A DNA stretch of 64,000 bases from Argonema antarcticum A004/B2 (GCF_023333585.1 NZ_JAIQZN010000016.1:36753-100752); one strand, 5' to 3'; counted from the first letter of the stretch, positions 17,538-27,633 are shown. The notes: generated by a model from the sequence alone, not told the origin. A program made the numbers and translations.

Positions 17538-18644
17538 ATGAAGACAATCACACCAACTCAACTGGTTCAAATGCGCGGGAACATCGACAAAGCAGTCATC
17601 GAAGACAATGTGTTGCTGTTAATAGGCTGGGCAGCTTCAGTTAATGCAGGCCCTGTGGAAAGCTTAAGGGTTTCATATTCAGGTAAAGAATTCACTGACT
17701 TTGAGATGGCTTTCGGCATCAAGAGTCCTGATGTCAAGGAAATATTCCCAAATCTAGAATGCGGGCAGAAGTCGCGGTTCCGCATTCGCATACCTCTCAA
17801 TCTAGAAGAACAACAACAAATTCGCGATTCCCTCATTGTTGTGACTCCCTTATTCAAAGAGGGAGAGGGAGGAACCATACTCTACCTGCTAGAACCTTCC
17901 TTACCGCTTCCGAGTGAGGATGACAGCGAATTGATGATCTGGATAGGGTCAAATGCTCTAGACACCTTCAGTCGCACAGCGATCGAGTTTCTCGGCTACT
18001 TTTTGGAAATGGCCGCTCTCAAACCGACTGACTCGGTACTTGATGTTGGCTGCGGTATGGGCCGCATAGCCTACACCCTAGCCTACTACTTGGCACCGAC
18101 AACCCGATACGAGGGGTTTGATATTATGGAGCCACTAATTCAATGGGCTCACAATAATATTACTCCTCGCTTTCCCAACTTCAACTTCCGTCGAGTAGAC
18201 ATTTATAACAAGCTTTATAACCACAACGGAACTTTGCAAGCGACGGAGTTTGTTTTCCCCTACGAGGACGAAAGTTTCGACTTTGTTTTTCTGGGTTCTG
18301 TATTTACTCACATACCCGCTTGTGAGGTTCGTCATTATCTAGAAGAAATCTACCGGGTTCTCAAACTGGGGGGTCGTTGTCTATGTACCGTCTTCATGCA
18401 CAACGAGGAGTCGGCAAAACTGATTGCAGCAGGCAAAAGTTCTGCTAATCTGGTTCACGAGATCGATGATTATTTTGCCACCAGCTTGGATATGCCGGAG
18501 ATGTTCACTGGGTTTAAAGAAGACTTGCTGCTGGAGTGGATTTGCGATCGCGGTTTCACAGTGAAAGGCAAGTATTACGGCTTGTGGTGTGGCCGCAGCG
18601 AACACACCAGTTACCAGGATATTCTGATTCTGCACAAAGATTGA
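17538..18644 (+). CDS. SAM-dependent methyltransferase with an unassigned N-terminal domain (paralogue 2)
   Basis: A 368-residue paralogue of the preceding gene, alike over the full length: the same N-terminal domain (GWAASVNAGPVESLRVSYSG), motif I VLDVGCGMGRIAYTL and the YEGFDIMEPLIQWAHNN segment. Differences cluster in the N-terminal domain and in the C-terminal end, which stops at ILHKD without the basic tail of paralogue 1. Substrate specificity may have split after duplication. Small-molecule or glycan methylation is an inference; no neighbouring pathway genes confirm it. Confidence 0.83.
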   Translation: MKTITPTQLVQMRGNIDKAVIEDNVLLLIGWAASVNAGPVESLRVSYSGKEFTDFEMAFGIKSPDVKEIFPNLECGQKSRFRIRIPLNLEEQQQIRDSLIVVTPLFKEGEGGTILYLLEPSLPLPSEDDSELMIWIGSNALDTFSRTAIEFLGYFLEMAALKPTDSVLDVGCGMGRIAYTLAYYLAPTTRYEGFDIMEPLIQWAHNNITPRFPNFNFRRVDIYNKLYNHNGTLQATEFVFPYEDESFDFVFLGSVFTHIPACEVRHYLEEIYRVLKLGGRCLCTVFMHNEESAKLIAAGKSSANLVHEIDDYFATSLDMPEMFTGFKEDLLLEWICDRGFTVKGKYYGLWCGRSEHTSYQDILILHKD

Positions 18645-18666
18645 ACTAGATTCGGTGTAGGTGTAG

Positions 18667-18693
18667 GGTGCGTTACGCTTAGGCTAACGCACC
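18667..18693. terminator. GGTGCGTTA...TAACGCACC hairpin between convergent genes
   Basis: A 9-base-pair perfect stem with a 9-base loop sits between the end of the methyltransferase gene and the convergent protease gene. The same repeat is nested in the element at 59377-59468. It could end transcription from both sides, though no T-run follows. Confidence 0.5.
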
Positions 18694-18710
18694 TTAAAAT
18701 AGCTGAACCC

Positions 18711-19079
18711 TCAACTTTCTCCCAAAGTCAACACACCTGACTGCATATCCACTACCAACCGGCGATTTTTCAACCACTGACGACCGATTAAAACTTCTGG
18801 AATTCCCTCTCCAACATGAACGGCAATATCAAACTCTTCTCCATCTATTCGTACTTTTCCTACATAAATCTCAAAAACAAAATCTCCTTGTGCTGTTCCC
18901 ATCATTTGCTCATCTAAATAAGTCCAATTAACTCCCTCTATATCCTGCTTGTTCATTGCTAGCCACCCTGAAAATCCCGTATCCAGCATGGCATCAACTG
19001 GTAGTTCTAAGCCGTTATCAACTATCAACTCTATTTCAAAAAATAGCTCATCTCGATCGCCAAACTTCCCATGTATCAT
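18711..19079 (-). CDS. DTGF-type clan AA (retropepsin-like) aspartic protease, module copy on the minus strand
   Basis: About 122 residues. The single catalytic motif LDTGFSGWLA (about 34-43) and the later VLIGRQWL (hydrophobic-G-hydrophobic strand) are the hallmarks of retropepsin-like proteases that act as dimers. The start is set at 19079 (MIHGKFGD) because the ATG then overlaps the upstream stop as ATGA, exactly as in the other modules; a longer frame to 19091 only reuses coding sequence of the neighbour. It pairs with the 105-residue gene at 19076. The biological substrate of this family is unknown. Confidence 0.85.
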   Translation of the reverse strand: MIHGKFGDRDELFFEIELIVDNGLELPVDAMLDTGFSGWLAMNKQDIEGVNWTYLDEQMMGTAQGDFVFEIYVGKVRIDGEEFDIAVHVGEGIPEVLIGRQWLKNRRLVVDMQSGVLTLGES

Positions 19080-19393
19080 ATTGTGCCGCACACCCCTGTC
19101 TCATTGATTCTGAAAACGTGCAGCCTAGCATTTGGGTGCTTTTGATGCGCTATCTTTGCCACTACTAATTCATCCTTATCAATAAAATAATCTCCACTAT
19201 CAGGCTCAACTGCCATGTACCAGTTGTAGTGAGTTTTTATCAATTCTGGCTGAACACGATCGAAAACTACTTTGGAATGCTGACGAAATGCTGCTCTTTC
19301 AGCGTGCCACTGGTTTATCTCTTCTTGAGACATCGTTCGTTCCGGATATAATCTTCCTCGGCGTACTGTGCGAGTGGGCTTTGTTTCTGCCAT
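19076..19393 (-). CDS. 105-residue protein of the aspartic-protease module (minus-strand copy)
   Basis: Begins AETKPTRTVRRGR and carries the conserved blocks VQPELIKTHYNWYM, EPDSGDYFIDKDE and FRINETG also found in the copies at 23240, 23634 and 24443. No known fold is recognised. The basic N-terminus and the invariable coupling (ATGA) to a DTGF protease suggest the two products work together, for example as substrate or inhibitor with protease. A miniature element (19425-19532) sits about 30 bases upstream of the ATG and replaces the leader seen before the other copies. Confidence 0.8.
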   Translation of the reverse strand: MAETKPTRTVRRGRLYPERTMSQEEINQWHAERAAFRQHSKVVFDRVQPELIKTHYNWYMAVEPDSGDYFIDKDELVVAKIAHQKHPNARLHVFRINETGVCGTI

Positions 19394-19424
19394 TCTTTTT
19401 CCCTCTTTTTTTGAAATCTTTATG

Positions 19425-19532
19425 ATAAGTAGGTGGGCATAATTAAACGTAAAACTCCAGGCCCTTAGAAACCCGGTTTCTCCAAGAAACCGGGTTTCTG
19501 GGAGTTCACTTTATTTAAGCCCACCTACTTAT
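19425..19532. mobile_element. AGGTGGGC-ended miniature element, copy 2
   Basis: Perfect 14-base terminal inverted repeats (ATAAGTAGGTGGGC / GCCCACCTACTTAT) surround an interior with two GAAACCGGGTTTC palindromes. It is homologous, in opposite orientation, to 16058-16143. No transposase is encoded, so it would be moved in trans. Confidence 0.8.
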
Positions 19533-19648
19533 ACCAAATCCGCAACGATTACCCCCTTTATATGGATCGGCTGTAGAGACGTTTCATGAAACGTCTCTAC
19601 AATGTTTATGCCAAAAATTAAAGGGGGTAACAAACCCGGGTTTGGTAT
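19531..19648. mobile_element. ATACCAAA...TTTGGTAT miniature element carrying an inner palindrome
   Basis: The outer inverted repeats ATACCAAA/TTTGGTAT and inner TACCCCCTTTA/TAAAGGGGGTA are clear. In the centre lies TGTAGAGACG...CGTCTCTACA, a separate dispersed palindrome also found inside the coding region at 33693. It abuts the previous element directly, so two or three mobile units are stacked. Confidence 0.75.
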
Positions 19649-19777
19649 TATAGCTAGGGACTAGGGGCTAGGGGCTAGGGACTAGGGAAGAGGGAAGAGG
19701 AAAAAGCTTACTCTGTAAGGGATTATGGACTAAAGGTAACAGTTGGAGTTGGCTTAATCGCCCTGGCGGTTGCTATA
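19649..19777. repeat. TATAGC...GCTATA miniature element, copy 3
   Basis: Starts TATAGCTAGGGACTAGGGG, with tandem CTAGGG and GGAAGAG units, and ends GGCGGTTGCTATA. It shares the order of parts with copies at 9307 and 62464. It fills the gap up to the groL terminator; with the two elements before it, 19425-19777 is wholly repeat. Confidence 0.65.
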
Positions 19778-19802
19778 TATCCGCATTTTAGGCGATCGCC
19801 AC

Positions 19803-19835
19803 AAAAAAAGCAGCTTGTCTGGTAAACAAGCTGCT
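19803..19835 (-). terminator. Rho-independent terminator of groL
   Basis: On the reverse strand, AGCAGCTTGT-loop-ACAAGCTGCT forms a 10-base-pair stem followed directly by seven T residues. It lies about 55 bases after the groL stop. Confidence 0.9.
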
Positions 19836-19889
19836 GTAATGAATCATTGGTCATTGTCAAAATTCTACTAATGACTAATGACTAAAGGG

Positions 19890-21627
<1,738 letters not shown>

Positions 21628-21639
21628 TCTCTTGGGGAT

Positions 21640-21846
21640 TGGTCAGTGGTCAGTGGTCAGTGGTCAGTTGTCATTGGTCAGTGGTCGGTGGTCATTGGTC
21701 AGTTGTCATTGGTCATTCTCCCCCACTCTCCCACTCTTCCCATCTTCCTCTAGCCCCTAGTCCCTAGCCCCTAGCCCCTCGCAAGAGCCCCTATTTTCTT
21801 TTGACTTTTGACTTTTGACTTTTGACTTTTGACTTCCCTAGTCCCT
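21640..21846. repeat. Cluster of four short tandem repeat families
   Basis: Consecutive runs of GGTCAGT/GGTCATT heptamers, CCCACTCTC units, TAGTCCC/TAGCCCC heptamers and CTTTTGA heptamers fill the space between groL and the fabG stop. No spacers are present and the units are too short for CRISPR. All four families recur elsewhere in the window. Confidence 0.9.
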
Positions 21847-21851
21847 AGTCC

Positions 21852-22634
<783 letters not shown>

Positions 22635-22745
22635 TCAATAACTGCCCTAACTATCTTAGGGTGATTCGTACCTAAGACTTACAAAATTCATCAAACCAGT
22701 AATCTAGGATTGAGTTGGTGTTAAGCAAACAATTAATTTTGTCTT

Positions 22746-23063
22746 ATGGCTACTAAACAACAGTTCAACAGCTTTGAAGAGTTGCTATCTGGTTCGGATG
22801 TGCCAGTGTTGGTTGATTTTTACGCTACCTGGTGCGGCCCATGCCAGATGATGGCTCCCATTCTAGAGCAGGTGAATGCCCAAATGCAAGGCCGCTTAAA
22901 GGTTGTAAAAATTGACACAGATAAATATGCTCAGTTAGCTTCTCAGTATAGCATTCACGCTCTGCCAACGCTAGTACTCTTTAAGAATGGTAAGCAGGTC
23001 GATCGAATTGAGGGTGTGCAGTCAGCGCCACAGTTGATTCAGCACTTACAGCCTTTTATTTAA
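22746..23063 (+). CDS. trxA: Thioredoxin
   Basis: A 105-residue thioredoxin with active site WCGPC (about 33-37), the preceding VDFYATWCGPCQMM strand and helix, cis-Pro in IHALPTLVLFKNG and C-terminal amphipathic helix. It is a cytosolic disulfide reductase. It starts with ATG at 22746 and is followed by a symmetrical terminator. It is not linked to fabG, which is divergent. Confidence 0.95.
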   Translation: MATKQQFNSFEELLSGSDVPVLVDFYATWCGPCQMMAPILEQVNAQMQGRLKVVKIDTDKYAQLASQYSIHALPTLVLFKNGKQVDRIEGVQSAPQLIQHLQPFI

Positions 23064-23077
23064 GTAAATCTGAAATC

Positions 23078-23117
23078 AAATAACCCACCTGGTTCGATCG
23101 AATTAGTTGGGTTATTT
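23078..23117 (+). terminator. Terminator of trxA
   Basis: AAATAACCCA...TGGGTTATTT forms a 10-base-pair stem with a 20-base loop shortly after the stop. The downstream arm ends in T residues. Confidence 0.75.
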
Positions 23118-23138
23118 CATCGGTCATCGATCATTGGT

Positions 23139-23239
23139 AGGAAGTTGAGAGGGAAGGGCGATCGCATATAATAAAAATATCTTCAGCCAATACTAGAGAT
23201 AATCAAAAATTAGATATTTCAGAAATAGGAGAATTAAAA
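23139..23239 (+). promoter_or_regulatory. Module leader with a relic of a lost protease gene
   Basis: GGAAGTTGA at 23140 matches the last codons of the DTGF protease genes (...GGS stop) and is followed by AGGGCGATCGCATATAATA, found after both intact protease genes. Hence a protease gene once ended here and was deleted. The segment has TTGAGA and TATAAT 16 bases apart (23145-23172), a plausible sigma-70 promoter, then the conserved leader with AGGAGA upstream of the ATG. Confidence 0.6.
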
Positions 23240-23557
23240 ATGACCGAAACAAAACCTACTCGCACGGTGCGTCGAGGCAGAATATTCCCAGAAATTCAGT
23301 GGTCAGAAGAAAAAAAGGCGCAGTGGAAAGCAGAAATGGCAGCAACTCGTCACCGTTGCCAAGTTATTTTTGAAAAAGTCAAGCCAGGGGTAATCAAAAC
23401 TCACTATAACTATTTTATGGCGATCGATCCAGATAGCGAAGACTATTTTATTGACAAAAATGAAGAAGTAGCTACACAGATGGCTCGCAAAAAAAACCAG
23501 AATGCTATTCCATATATTTTCGTTATTAATGAAACAGGAGTAGCTGGCAGAATATGA
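23240..23557 (+). CDS. 105-residue protein of the aspartic-protease module (orphan copy)
   Basis: Starts MTETKPTRTVRRGRIFPE; central VKPGVIKTHYNYFM and DPDSEDYFIDKNEE; ends VINETGVAGRI. It is the most divergent of the four copies. Its own protease partner is gone: after its ATGA only four codons of a protease start remain (23554-23567). The ribosome site AGGAGAATTAAAA ATG is conserved with other copies. Function unknown. Confidence 0.78.
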   Translation: MTETKPTRTVRRGRIFPEIQWSEEKKAQWKAEMAATRHRCQVIFEKVKPGVIKTHYNYFMAIDPDSEDYFIDKNEEVATQMARKKNQNAIPYIFVINETGVAGRI

Positions 23558-23567
23558 TCCAAGGCAA
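23554..23567 (+). pseudogene. Four-codon remnant of a deleted aspartic protease gene
   Basis: ATGATCCAAGGCAA matches the start of the intact partners (ATGATCCACGGCAAATTTGG). The sequence then jumps straight into the leader of the next module (TATCTTCAGCCAATAG). Everything between was lost. Confidence 0.65.
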
Positions 23568-23633
23568 TCACTATCTTCAGCCAATAGCAGAGTTAATTGA
23601 AAATTAGATATTTCAGAGATAGGAGAATCAAAA

Positions 23634-23951
23634 ATGACTGAAACAAAACCTACTCGCATCGTCCGCCGAGGCAGAATATTCCCAGAAATCCAGTGGTCAG
23701 AAGAAAAGAAGGCGCAGTGGAAAGCCGAACAAGAGGCATTTCATAAGCGCTGTAAAGTGGTTTTCGATCGCGTTCAACCCGAACTGATTAAAACTCATTA
23801 CAACTGGTATATAGCGGTTGAACCTGATAGTGGAGAATATTTCCTCGATCGCGATATAGAAATAGCTACACAAATGGCGCGTCATAAACACCCAAATGCC
23901 ATCCCGTTTCTATTCCGAATTAATGAAACGGGAGCTTGTGGTACGATATGA
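23634..23951 (+). CDS. 105-residue protein of the aspartic-protease module (copy 3)
   Basis: MTETKPTRIVRRGRIFPE start, VQPELIKTHYNWYIAVEP, then PDSGEYFLDRDIE and FRINETGACGTI. It is nearly identical over the first 60 residues to the copy at 24443, indicating recent duplication. It overlaps the protease gene by ATGA. Leader 23572-23633 repeats the leaders of the other copies, including AGGAGAATC before the ATG. Confidence 0.8.
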   Translation: MTETKPTRIVRRGRIFPEIQWSEEKKAQWKAEQEAFHKRCKVVFDRVQPELIKTHYNWYIAVEPDSGEYFLDRDIEIATQMARHKHPNAIPFLFRINETGACGTI

Positions 23952-24319
23952 TCCACGGCAAATTTGGCGATAATGATGAGTTATTTTTTGAAATAGAGTT
24001 GATTGATGATGAGCAATTAGAATTGCCAGTTGATGCCATGCTAGATACTGGATTCTCAGGTTGGTTAGCTATTGAGAAACAAGATTTAGAGGGACTCGGT
24101 TGGTTTTATGTTCGCAAGGAATTGATGCGGTTAGCACAAGGAGGAGATTCAGAGTTCGATCTCTATGCGGGAAAAGTACGAATAGATGGAGAAGAGTTTG
24201 ATATTCCCGTTCATGTTGGGGATGGAGTTCCCGAAATTTTAATCGGTCGTCAATGGTTGAAAAGTCGGCGGTTAGTGGTGGATATGCAGTCGAATGTTTT
24301 GACTTTGGGAGGAAGTTGA
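23948..24319 (+). CDS. DTGF-type clan AA aspartic protease (copy 2)
   Basis: 123 residues from MIHGKFGDNDELFFEIELID. Catalytic LDTGFSGWLAIEKQD (Asp near residue 36), IDGEEFDIPVHVGDGVPE, then ILIGRQWLKSRRLVVDM. The ATG at 23948 overlaps the previous stop (ATGA); an upstream TTG frame was rejected in its favour. The single Asp-Thr-Gly means a homodimer is needed for activity. Substrate unknown. Confidence 0.85.
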   Translation: MIHGKFGDNDELFFEIELIDDEQLELPVDAMLDTGFSGWLAIEKQDLEGLGWFYVRKELMRLAQGGDSEFDLYAGKVRIDGEEFDIPVHVGDGVPEILIGRQWLKSRRLVVDMQSNVLTLGGS

Positions 24320-24442
24320 GAGGGAGGGAAGGAAGGGCGATCGCATATAATAGAAATATCTCTGTGATTGAGTCGATCGCTAGGTTCAGCCAATAGCCGA
24401 GTTAATCGAAAATTAGATATTTCAGAAATAGGAGAATCAAAA

Positions 24443-24760
24443 ATGACTGAAACAAAACCTACTCGCATCGTCCGCCGAGGCAGAATATTCCCAGAAATCC
24501 AGTGGTCAGAAGAAAAAAAGGCGCAGTGGAAAGCCGAACAAGAGGCATTTCATAAGCGCTGCCAAGTGATTTTCGATCGAGTTCAACCCGAACTGATTAA
24601 AACTCATTACAACTGGTATATAGCGGTTGAACCTGATAGTGGAGATTATTTTATTAATAAAAATGAATTAACCGCTATAAATATGTCGCGACATAAGCAT
24701 CCTAATGCTCCTGTTTATATCTTCCGAATCAATGAAACGGGAGTAGCTGGCACAATATGA
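24443..24760 (+). CDS. 105-residue protein of the aspartic-protease module (copy 4)
   Basis: The start is placed at MTETKPTRIVRRG (24443) to match the other copies and because AGGAGAATC stands just upstream; an in-frame ATG at 24368 would translate the leader. The sequence ends FRINETGVAGTI. The first two thirds equal copy 3 and the C-terminal third has diverged (INKNELTAINMSRHKH), so the variable part lies around the DYF(I/L) block. Confidence 0.8.
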   Translation: MTETKPTRIVRRGRIFPEIQWSEEKKAQWKAEQEAFHKRCQVIFDRVQPELIKTHYNWYIAVEPDSGDYFINKNELTAINMSRHKHPNAPVYIFRINETGVAGTI

Positions 24761-25125
24761 TTGAAGGCAAATTTGGGGATGATGAGGAGTTATTTTTTGA
24801 AATAGAGTTGATTGCTGCTGATGGATTGGAATTACCAGTTGATGCCATGTTAGATACAGGATTTTCAGACTGGTTAGCAATAGATAAGCAGGATTTAGAA
24901 GGGCTTGATTGGCCCTATGTAGGAGAGCGAAATATGCGAATAGCAAAGGGAGAGGCAAATTTTGATATTTATGTAGGAAAAGTACGAATAGATGGAGAAG
25001 AATTCGATATTCCCGTTCATGTTGGGGATGGAGTTCCCGAAATTTTAATCGGTCGTCAATGGTTGAAAAGTCGGCGGTTAGTGGTGGATATGCAGTCGAA
25101 TGTTTTAACTTTGGGAGGAAGTTGA
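24757..25125 (+). CDS. DTGF-type clan AA aspartic protease (copy 3)
   Basis: 122 residues from MIEGKFGDDEELFFEIEL, with LDTGFSDWLAIDKQD and ILIGRQWLKSRRLVVD. The 3' half is almost identical in DNA to copy 2, and the shared 3' flank (GGGCGATCGCATATAATAG...) continues about 80 bases past the stop, so whole modules with flanks were duplicated. It is coupled by ATGA to the 105-residue gene. Confidence 0.85.
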   Translation: MIEGKFGDDEELFFEIELIAADGLELPVDAMLDTGFSDWLAIDKQDLEGLDWPYVGERNMRIAKGEANFDIYVGKVRIDGEEFDIPVHVGDGVPEILIGRQWLKSRRLVVDMQSNVLTLGGS

Positions 25126-25377
25126 AGGGGAGGGAATGAAGGGCGATCGCATATAATAGAAATATCTCTGTGATTGAGCCGATCGCTAGGTTCAGCCAAT
25201 AGCATTTATTTCAAAATGAAGAATTTATCTTAAAACCGATAATGGGATATAAGAGCGCATTTGGTATTTTGGAAACGAGCCAGAGATTCTCGAAAAAATA
25301 CCGCATATCCGAAATAGTTTCGATGATAACATGAGTTAAAATAAAAATATCCTCAATAAATAGCTTATGGACGAACT

Positions 25378-25659
25378 ATGACCAAAATCAAGGATAACTA
25401 TCAAGTTACTCTCACCCAAGAAGGATGGATGGCAATTGAAAGTATTGCCGAAAAGTTACATCTATCGGTGTCTGAACTTTTAGAACGAGTTGGTAGCGGA
25501 GAATTGGCAATTGTTGACTCAGAAGATTTAGAAGATTATCTAGATTTGCAAGATGCACTAGCAGCAGAAGCAGATCCAGAAAATCAACAGCGAATTTCTT
25601 GGGAACAAGTTAAACAAGAACTTGGGTTGTCAGAAAGCAATGGAAGAGTACCGGATTGA
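25378..25659 (+). CDS. Antitoxin-like protein of a broken RelE/ParE-type module (copy 1)
   Basis: 93 residues: a basic N-terminal part (QVTLTQEGWMAIESIAEKL), a short helix (LSVSELLERVGSGEL), then an acidic tail (DSEDLEDYLDLQDALAAEADP) suited to cover a toxin. It is about 85% like the copy at 27634. The toxin start (25640) overlaps its 3' end by 20 bases, the usual arrangement, but that toxin is destroyed. The antitoxin frame is intact. Confidence 0.7.
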   Translation: MTKIKDNYQVTLTQEGWMAIESIAEKLHLSVSELLERVGSGELAIVDSEDLEDYLDLQDALAAEADPENQQRISWEQVKQELGLSESNGRVPD

Positions 25660-25748
25660 ATTTCTCCGTACAGCTTTAAAGCAATAACGATATTTTAGAG
25701 ATTTTGATTATAAAAGTGGGACAACGGAAAAATATTTACAAGGATTGA
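25640..25748 (+). pseudogene. RelE/ParE-type toxin, internally deleted
   Basis: ATGGAAGAGTACCGGATTG opens a toxin frame that stops after 15 codons. The DNA then matches only the last third of the copy at 27896 (ACGATATTTTAGAG...). About 154 bases are missing between AAAGCAA and ACGATA. Confidence 0.8.
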
Positions 25749-25782
25749 AGATTGGCGATCGCATTTTCTGCATCAACCTTCC

Positions 25783-26244
25783 TTACAACTCCGGCAAAAA
25801 ATCTTCATCAAGGCATTCTTCAGGCGTGAAAGCTGGCTCAATGGGAAATGTATCGAGGTGAAGTTCTGTTTCGTCTGCGGCTTCTTTTATGGCGTTTTGG
25901 TAGCATTTGTAAAACACTTCTGTAAAGTAATTCCGCAAACTGGGACTGTCTTCAAAAGCTTCTCTCAAACGGCGACGGTGTTCCCTAATTGTATGTCTCC
26001 AGCTTCCCGATCGCTTTTCTGGTTGATATTTGTACTTGAGAAGGTGCATTAAAACTACGATCGAATTGCTCCGAACTGCTTGTTTCTGACTTTTCCCTAT
26101 ATCCTCCATTTCTTCAATTAAATTTTCTACATCTACTGCGGCGAAGTTACCTTTCCGCAAAAGTGTTATTGTCTCTTGAATCCACAGGTAAAAGTCGCGA
26201 TCGTATAGCTTAGAAATATTTTTCTTCCTATAAGTTGCTGTCAT
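25783..26244 (-). CDS. DUF29 family protein (copy 1)
   Basis: 153 residues with the DUF29 pattern: KLYDRDFYLWIQETITLLR at the start, VDVENLIEEMEDIGKS, LMHLLKYKYQPEKRSGSW, REHRRRLREAFEDSPSLRNY, and a C-terminal acidic CLDEDFLPEL. This all-helical family is expanded in cyanobacteria and of unknown function. It shares about 60% of residues with the two copies downstream. Each copy has the same start context after the HIP1-like GATCGC. Confidence 0.88.
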   Translation of the reverse strand: MTATYRKKNISKLYDRDFYLWIQETITLLRKGNFAAVDVENLIEEMEDIGKSQKQAVRSNSIVVLMHLLKYKYQPEKRSGSWRHTIREHRRRLREAFEDSPSLRNYFTEVFYKCYQNAIKEAADETELHLDTFPIEPAFTPEECLDEDFLPEL

Positions 26245-26256
26245 TGTCGATCTTCC

Positions 26257-26718
26257 TTACAACTCAGGTAAAAAATCTTCATCGAGACATTGTTCTGGCG
26301 TGAAAGGTGACTCGCTGGGAAATGTATCGATCGGCAAATTGGTTTCTTTGGCAGCTTGTTTGCGGGCTTTTTGATAGCAGCTGTCAAACACTTCAAGAAA
26401 ATAGGGCTTTAAGCTGGGACTATCCTCAAAGGAATCTTCTATGCGGATGCGATGTTCCTCGATTGTGTTTAGCCAACTTTGAGAACGTTTTGTCGGTTGG
26501 TATTTGTACTTGAGTAAGTGCATTAAGAGAATTCGGAGATTGCTTCTCAGCGCATTTTTATAACTTTTGCTCATGTCTTCCACTTCTTCGATGAGGTTTT
26601 CCATATCCAGTTCGGAAAATTTGCCTTCTCTGAGAAGCTTTGCTGTTTTTTGTGCCCACAAGCAGAAGTCGCGATCGTACAATTTAGAGGTTTGGATTTC
26701 TGACTGAGATACCGTCAT
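26257..26718 (-). CDS. DUF29 family protein (copy 2)
   Basis: 153 residues from MTVSQSEIQTSKLYDRDF; the frame extends upstream to 26916 but that part runs through an inverted-repeat element and has no counterpart in the other copies, so 26718 is chosen. It has the same blocks as copy 3 (MENLIEEVEDMSKSY, YQPTKRSQSWLNT) and ends CLDEDFLPEL. Function unknown. It is separated from copy 1 by 12 bases, so one transcript is likely. Confidence 0.87.
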   Translation of the reverse strand: MTVSQSEIQTSKLYDRDFCLWAQKTAKLLREGKFSELDMENLIEEVEDMSKSYKNALRSNLRILLMHLLKYKYQPTKRSQSWLNTIEEHRIRIEDSFEDSPSLKPYFLEVFDSCYQKARKQAAKETNLPIDTFPSESPFTPEQCLDEDFLPEL

Positions 26719-26794
26719 AATTACAATACCTGCTACAAATATTCTTTCAATTATACGCGAAATGACGATTGATATTACAGCGGATTGCGAGTGG

Positions 26795-26915
26795 TGAGGT
26801 ACAGGTAAATTGTAGGGGCTTTTTTGGCAGATAATTTGTGGCCGATCGACAATAATTATGGCAAAACCCGCCCCTACGAACGCGCCCTCAAAGAAAATCA
26901 TTTCATTGTACCTCA
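26795..26915. repeat. Nested inverted-repeat element between DUF29 copies
   Basis: The outer arms TGAGGTACA/TGTACCTCA (26795-26803, 26907-26915) enclose GTAGGGGC/GCCCCTAC (26812-26819, 26870-26877). It is MITE-like without coding capacity, and inserted just upstream of DUF29 copy 2. Confidence 0.6.
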
Positions 26916-26935
26916 TGTGCCAAGATCGATCTTCC

Positions 26936-27397
26936 TTACAATTCAGGTAAAAAATATTCGTCTAGACATTCTTCAGGGGTAAAAGGTGATTCGCTGGGGA
27001 AAGTTTCTAGGGGCAAATTAGTTTCATCAGCAGCTAGTTTCCTGGCTTTTTGATAACACTTGTCGAAAACTTCCTTGAAATATGGCTTCAAGCTAGGACT
27101 ATCCTCGAAGGCTTCTTCCAGGCGTGTGCGGTGTTCCCGAATTGTACTTAGCCAACTTTGAGAACGTTTTGTCGGCTGGTATTTGTACTTGAGTAAGTGC
27201 ATCAAGAGAATTCGGAGATTGCTTTTCAGCGCATCTTTATATCTTTTGCTCATGTCTTCCACTTCTTCGATGAGGTTTTCCATATCCAGTGAGGAAAATT
27301 TGCCTTCTCTGAGAAGTTTTGCTGTTTCTTGAGCCCACAAGCAAAAGTCGCGATCGTACAATTTGGAAGTTTGAGTTTCTGACTGAGATACCGTCAT
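26936..27397 (-). CDS. DUF29 family protein (copy 3)
   Basis: 153 residues, MTVSQSETQTSKLYDRDFCLW start; closest to copy 2 (most differences conservative) and ending CLDEYFLPEL. All three DUF29 genes point the same way and are bracketed by the two antitoxin copies on the other strand, so they probably spread as one segment together with the toxin-antitoxin module. Confidence 0.88.
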   Translation of the reverse strand: MTVSQSETQTSKLYDRDFCLWAQETAKLLREGKFSSLDMENLIEEVEDMSKRYKDALKSNLRILLMHLLKYKYQPTKRSQSWLSTIREHRTRLEEAFEDSPSLKPYFKEVFDKCYQKARKLAADETNLPLETFPSESPFTPEECLDEYFLPEL

Positions 27398-27633
27398 GTT
27401 ACGATGCCTGGTACAGATGTTCTTTCAATTATGACAAAATATCGATAACTTATGCTCCAAACCAGGTTTCTATAACGTAAATTGGTGGTTATAGCCATTT
27501 TAGATCTGGGAGAAACTCGGTTTCTTGGCTAAAACTTGCCGAGGGAGAAGATTTTCCGTCGGCTGTCAACAGTCATGCTATAGTTTGAGGAGAAACGACA
27601 GATAAAAGTGTAAAATGAAAGATTGGAGAAACT

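Noticed and set aside
21640..21846. Tandem repeats as a possible CRISPR array
   Set aside because: Units are 7-8 bases without spacers, and no cas genes are near.
26719..26916. N-terminal extension of DUF29 copy 2
   Set aside because: It translates an inverted-repeat element and has no equivalent in the sister copies.
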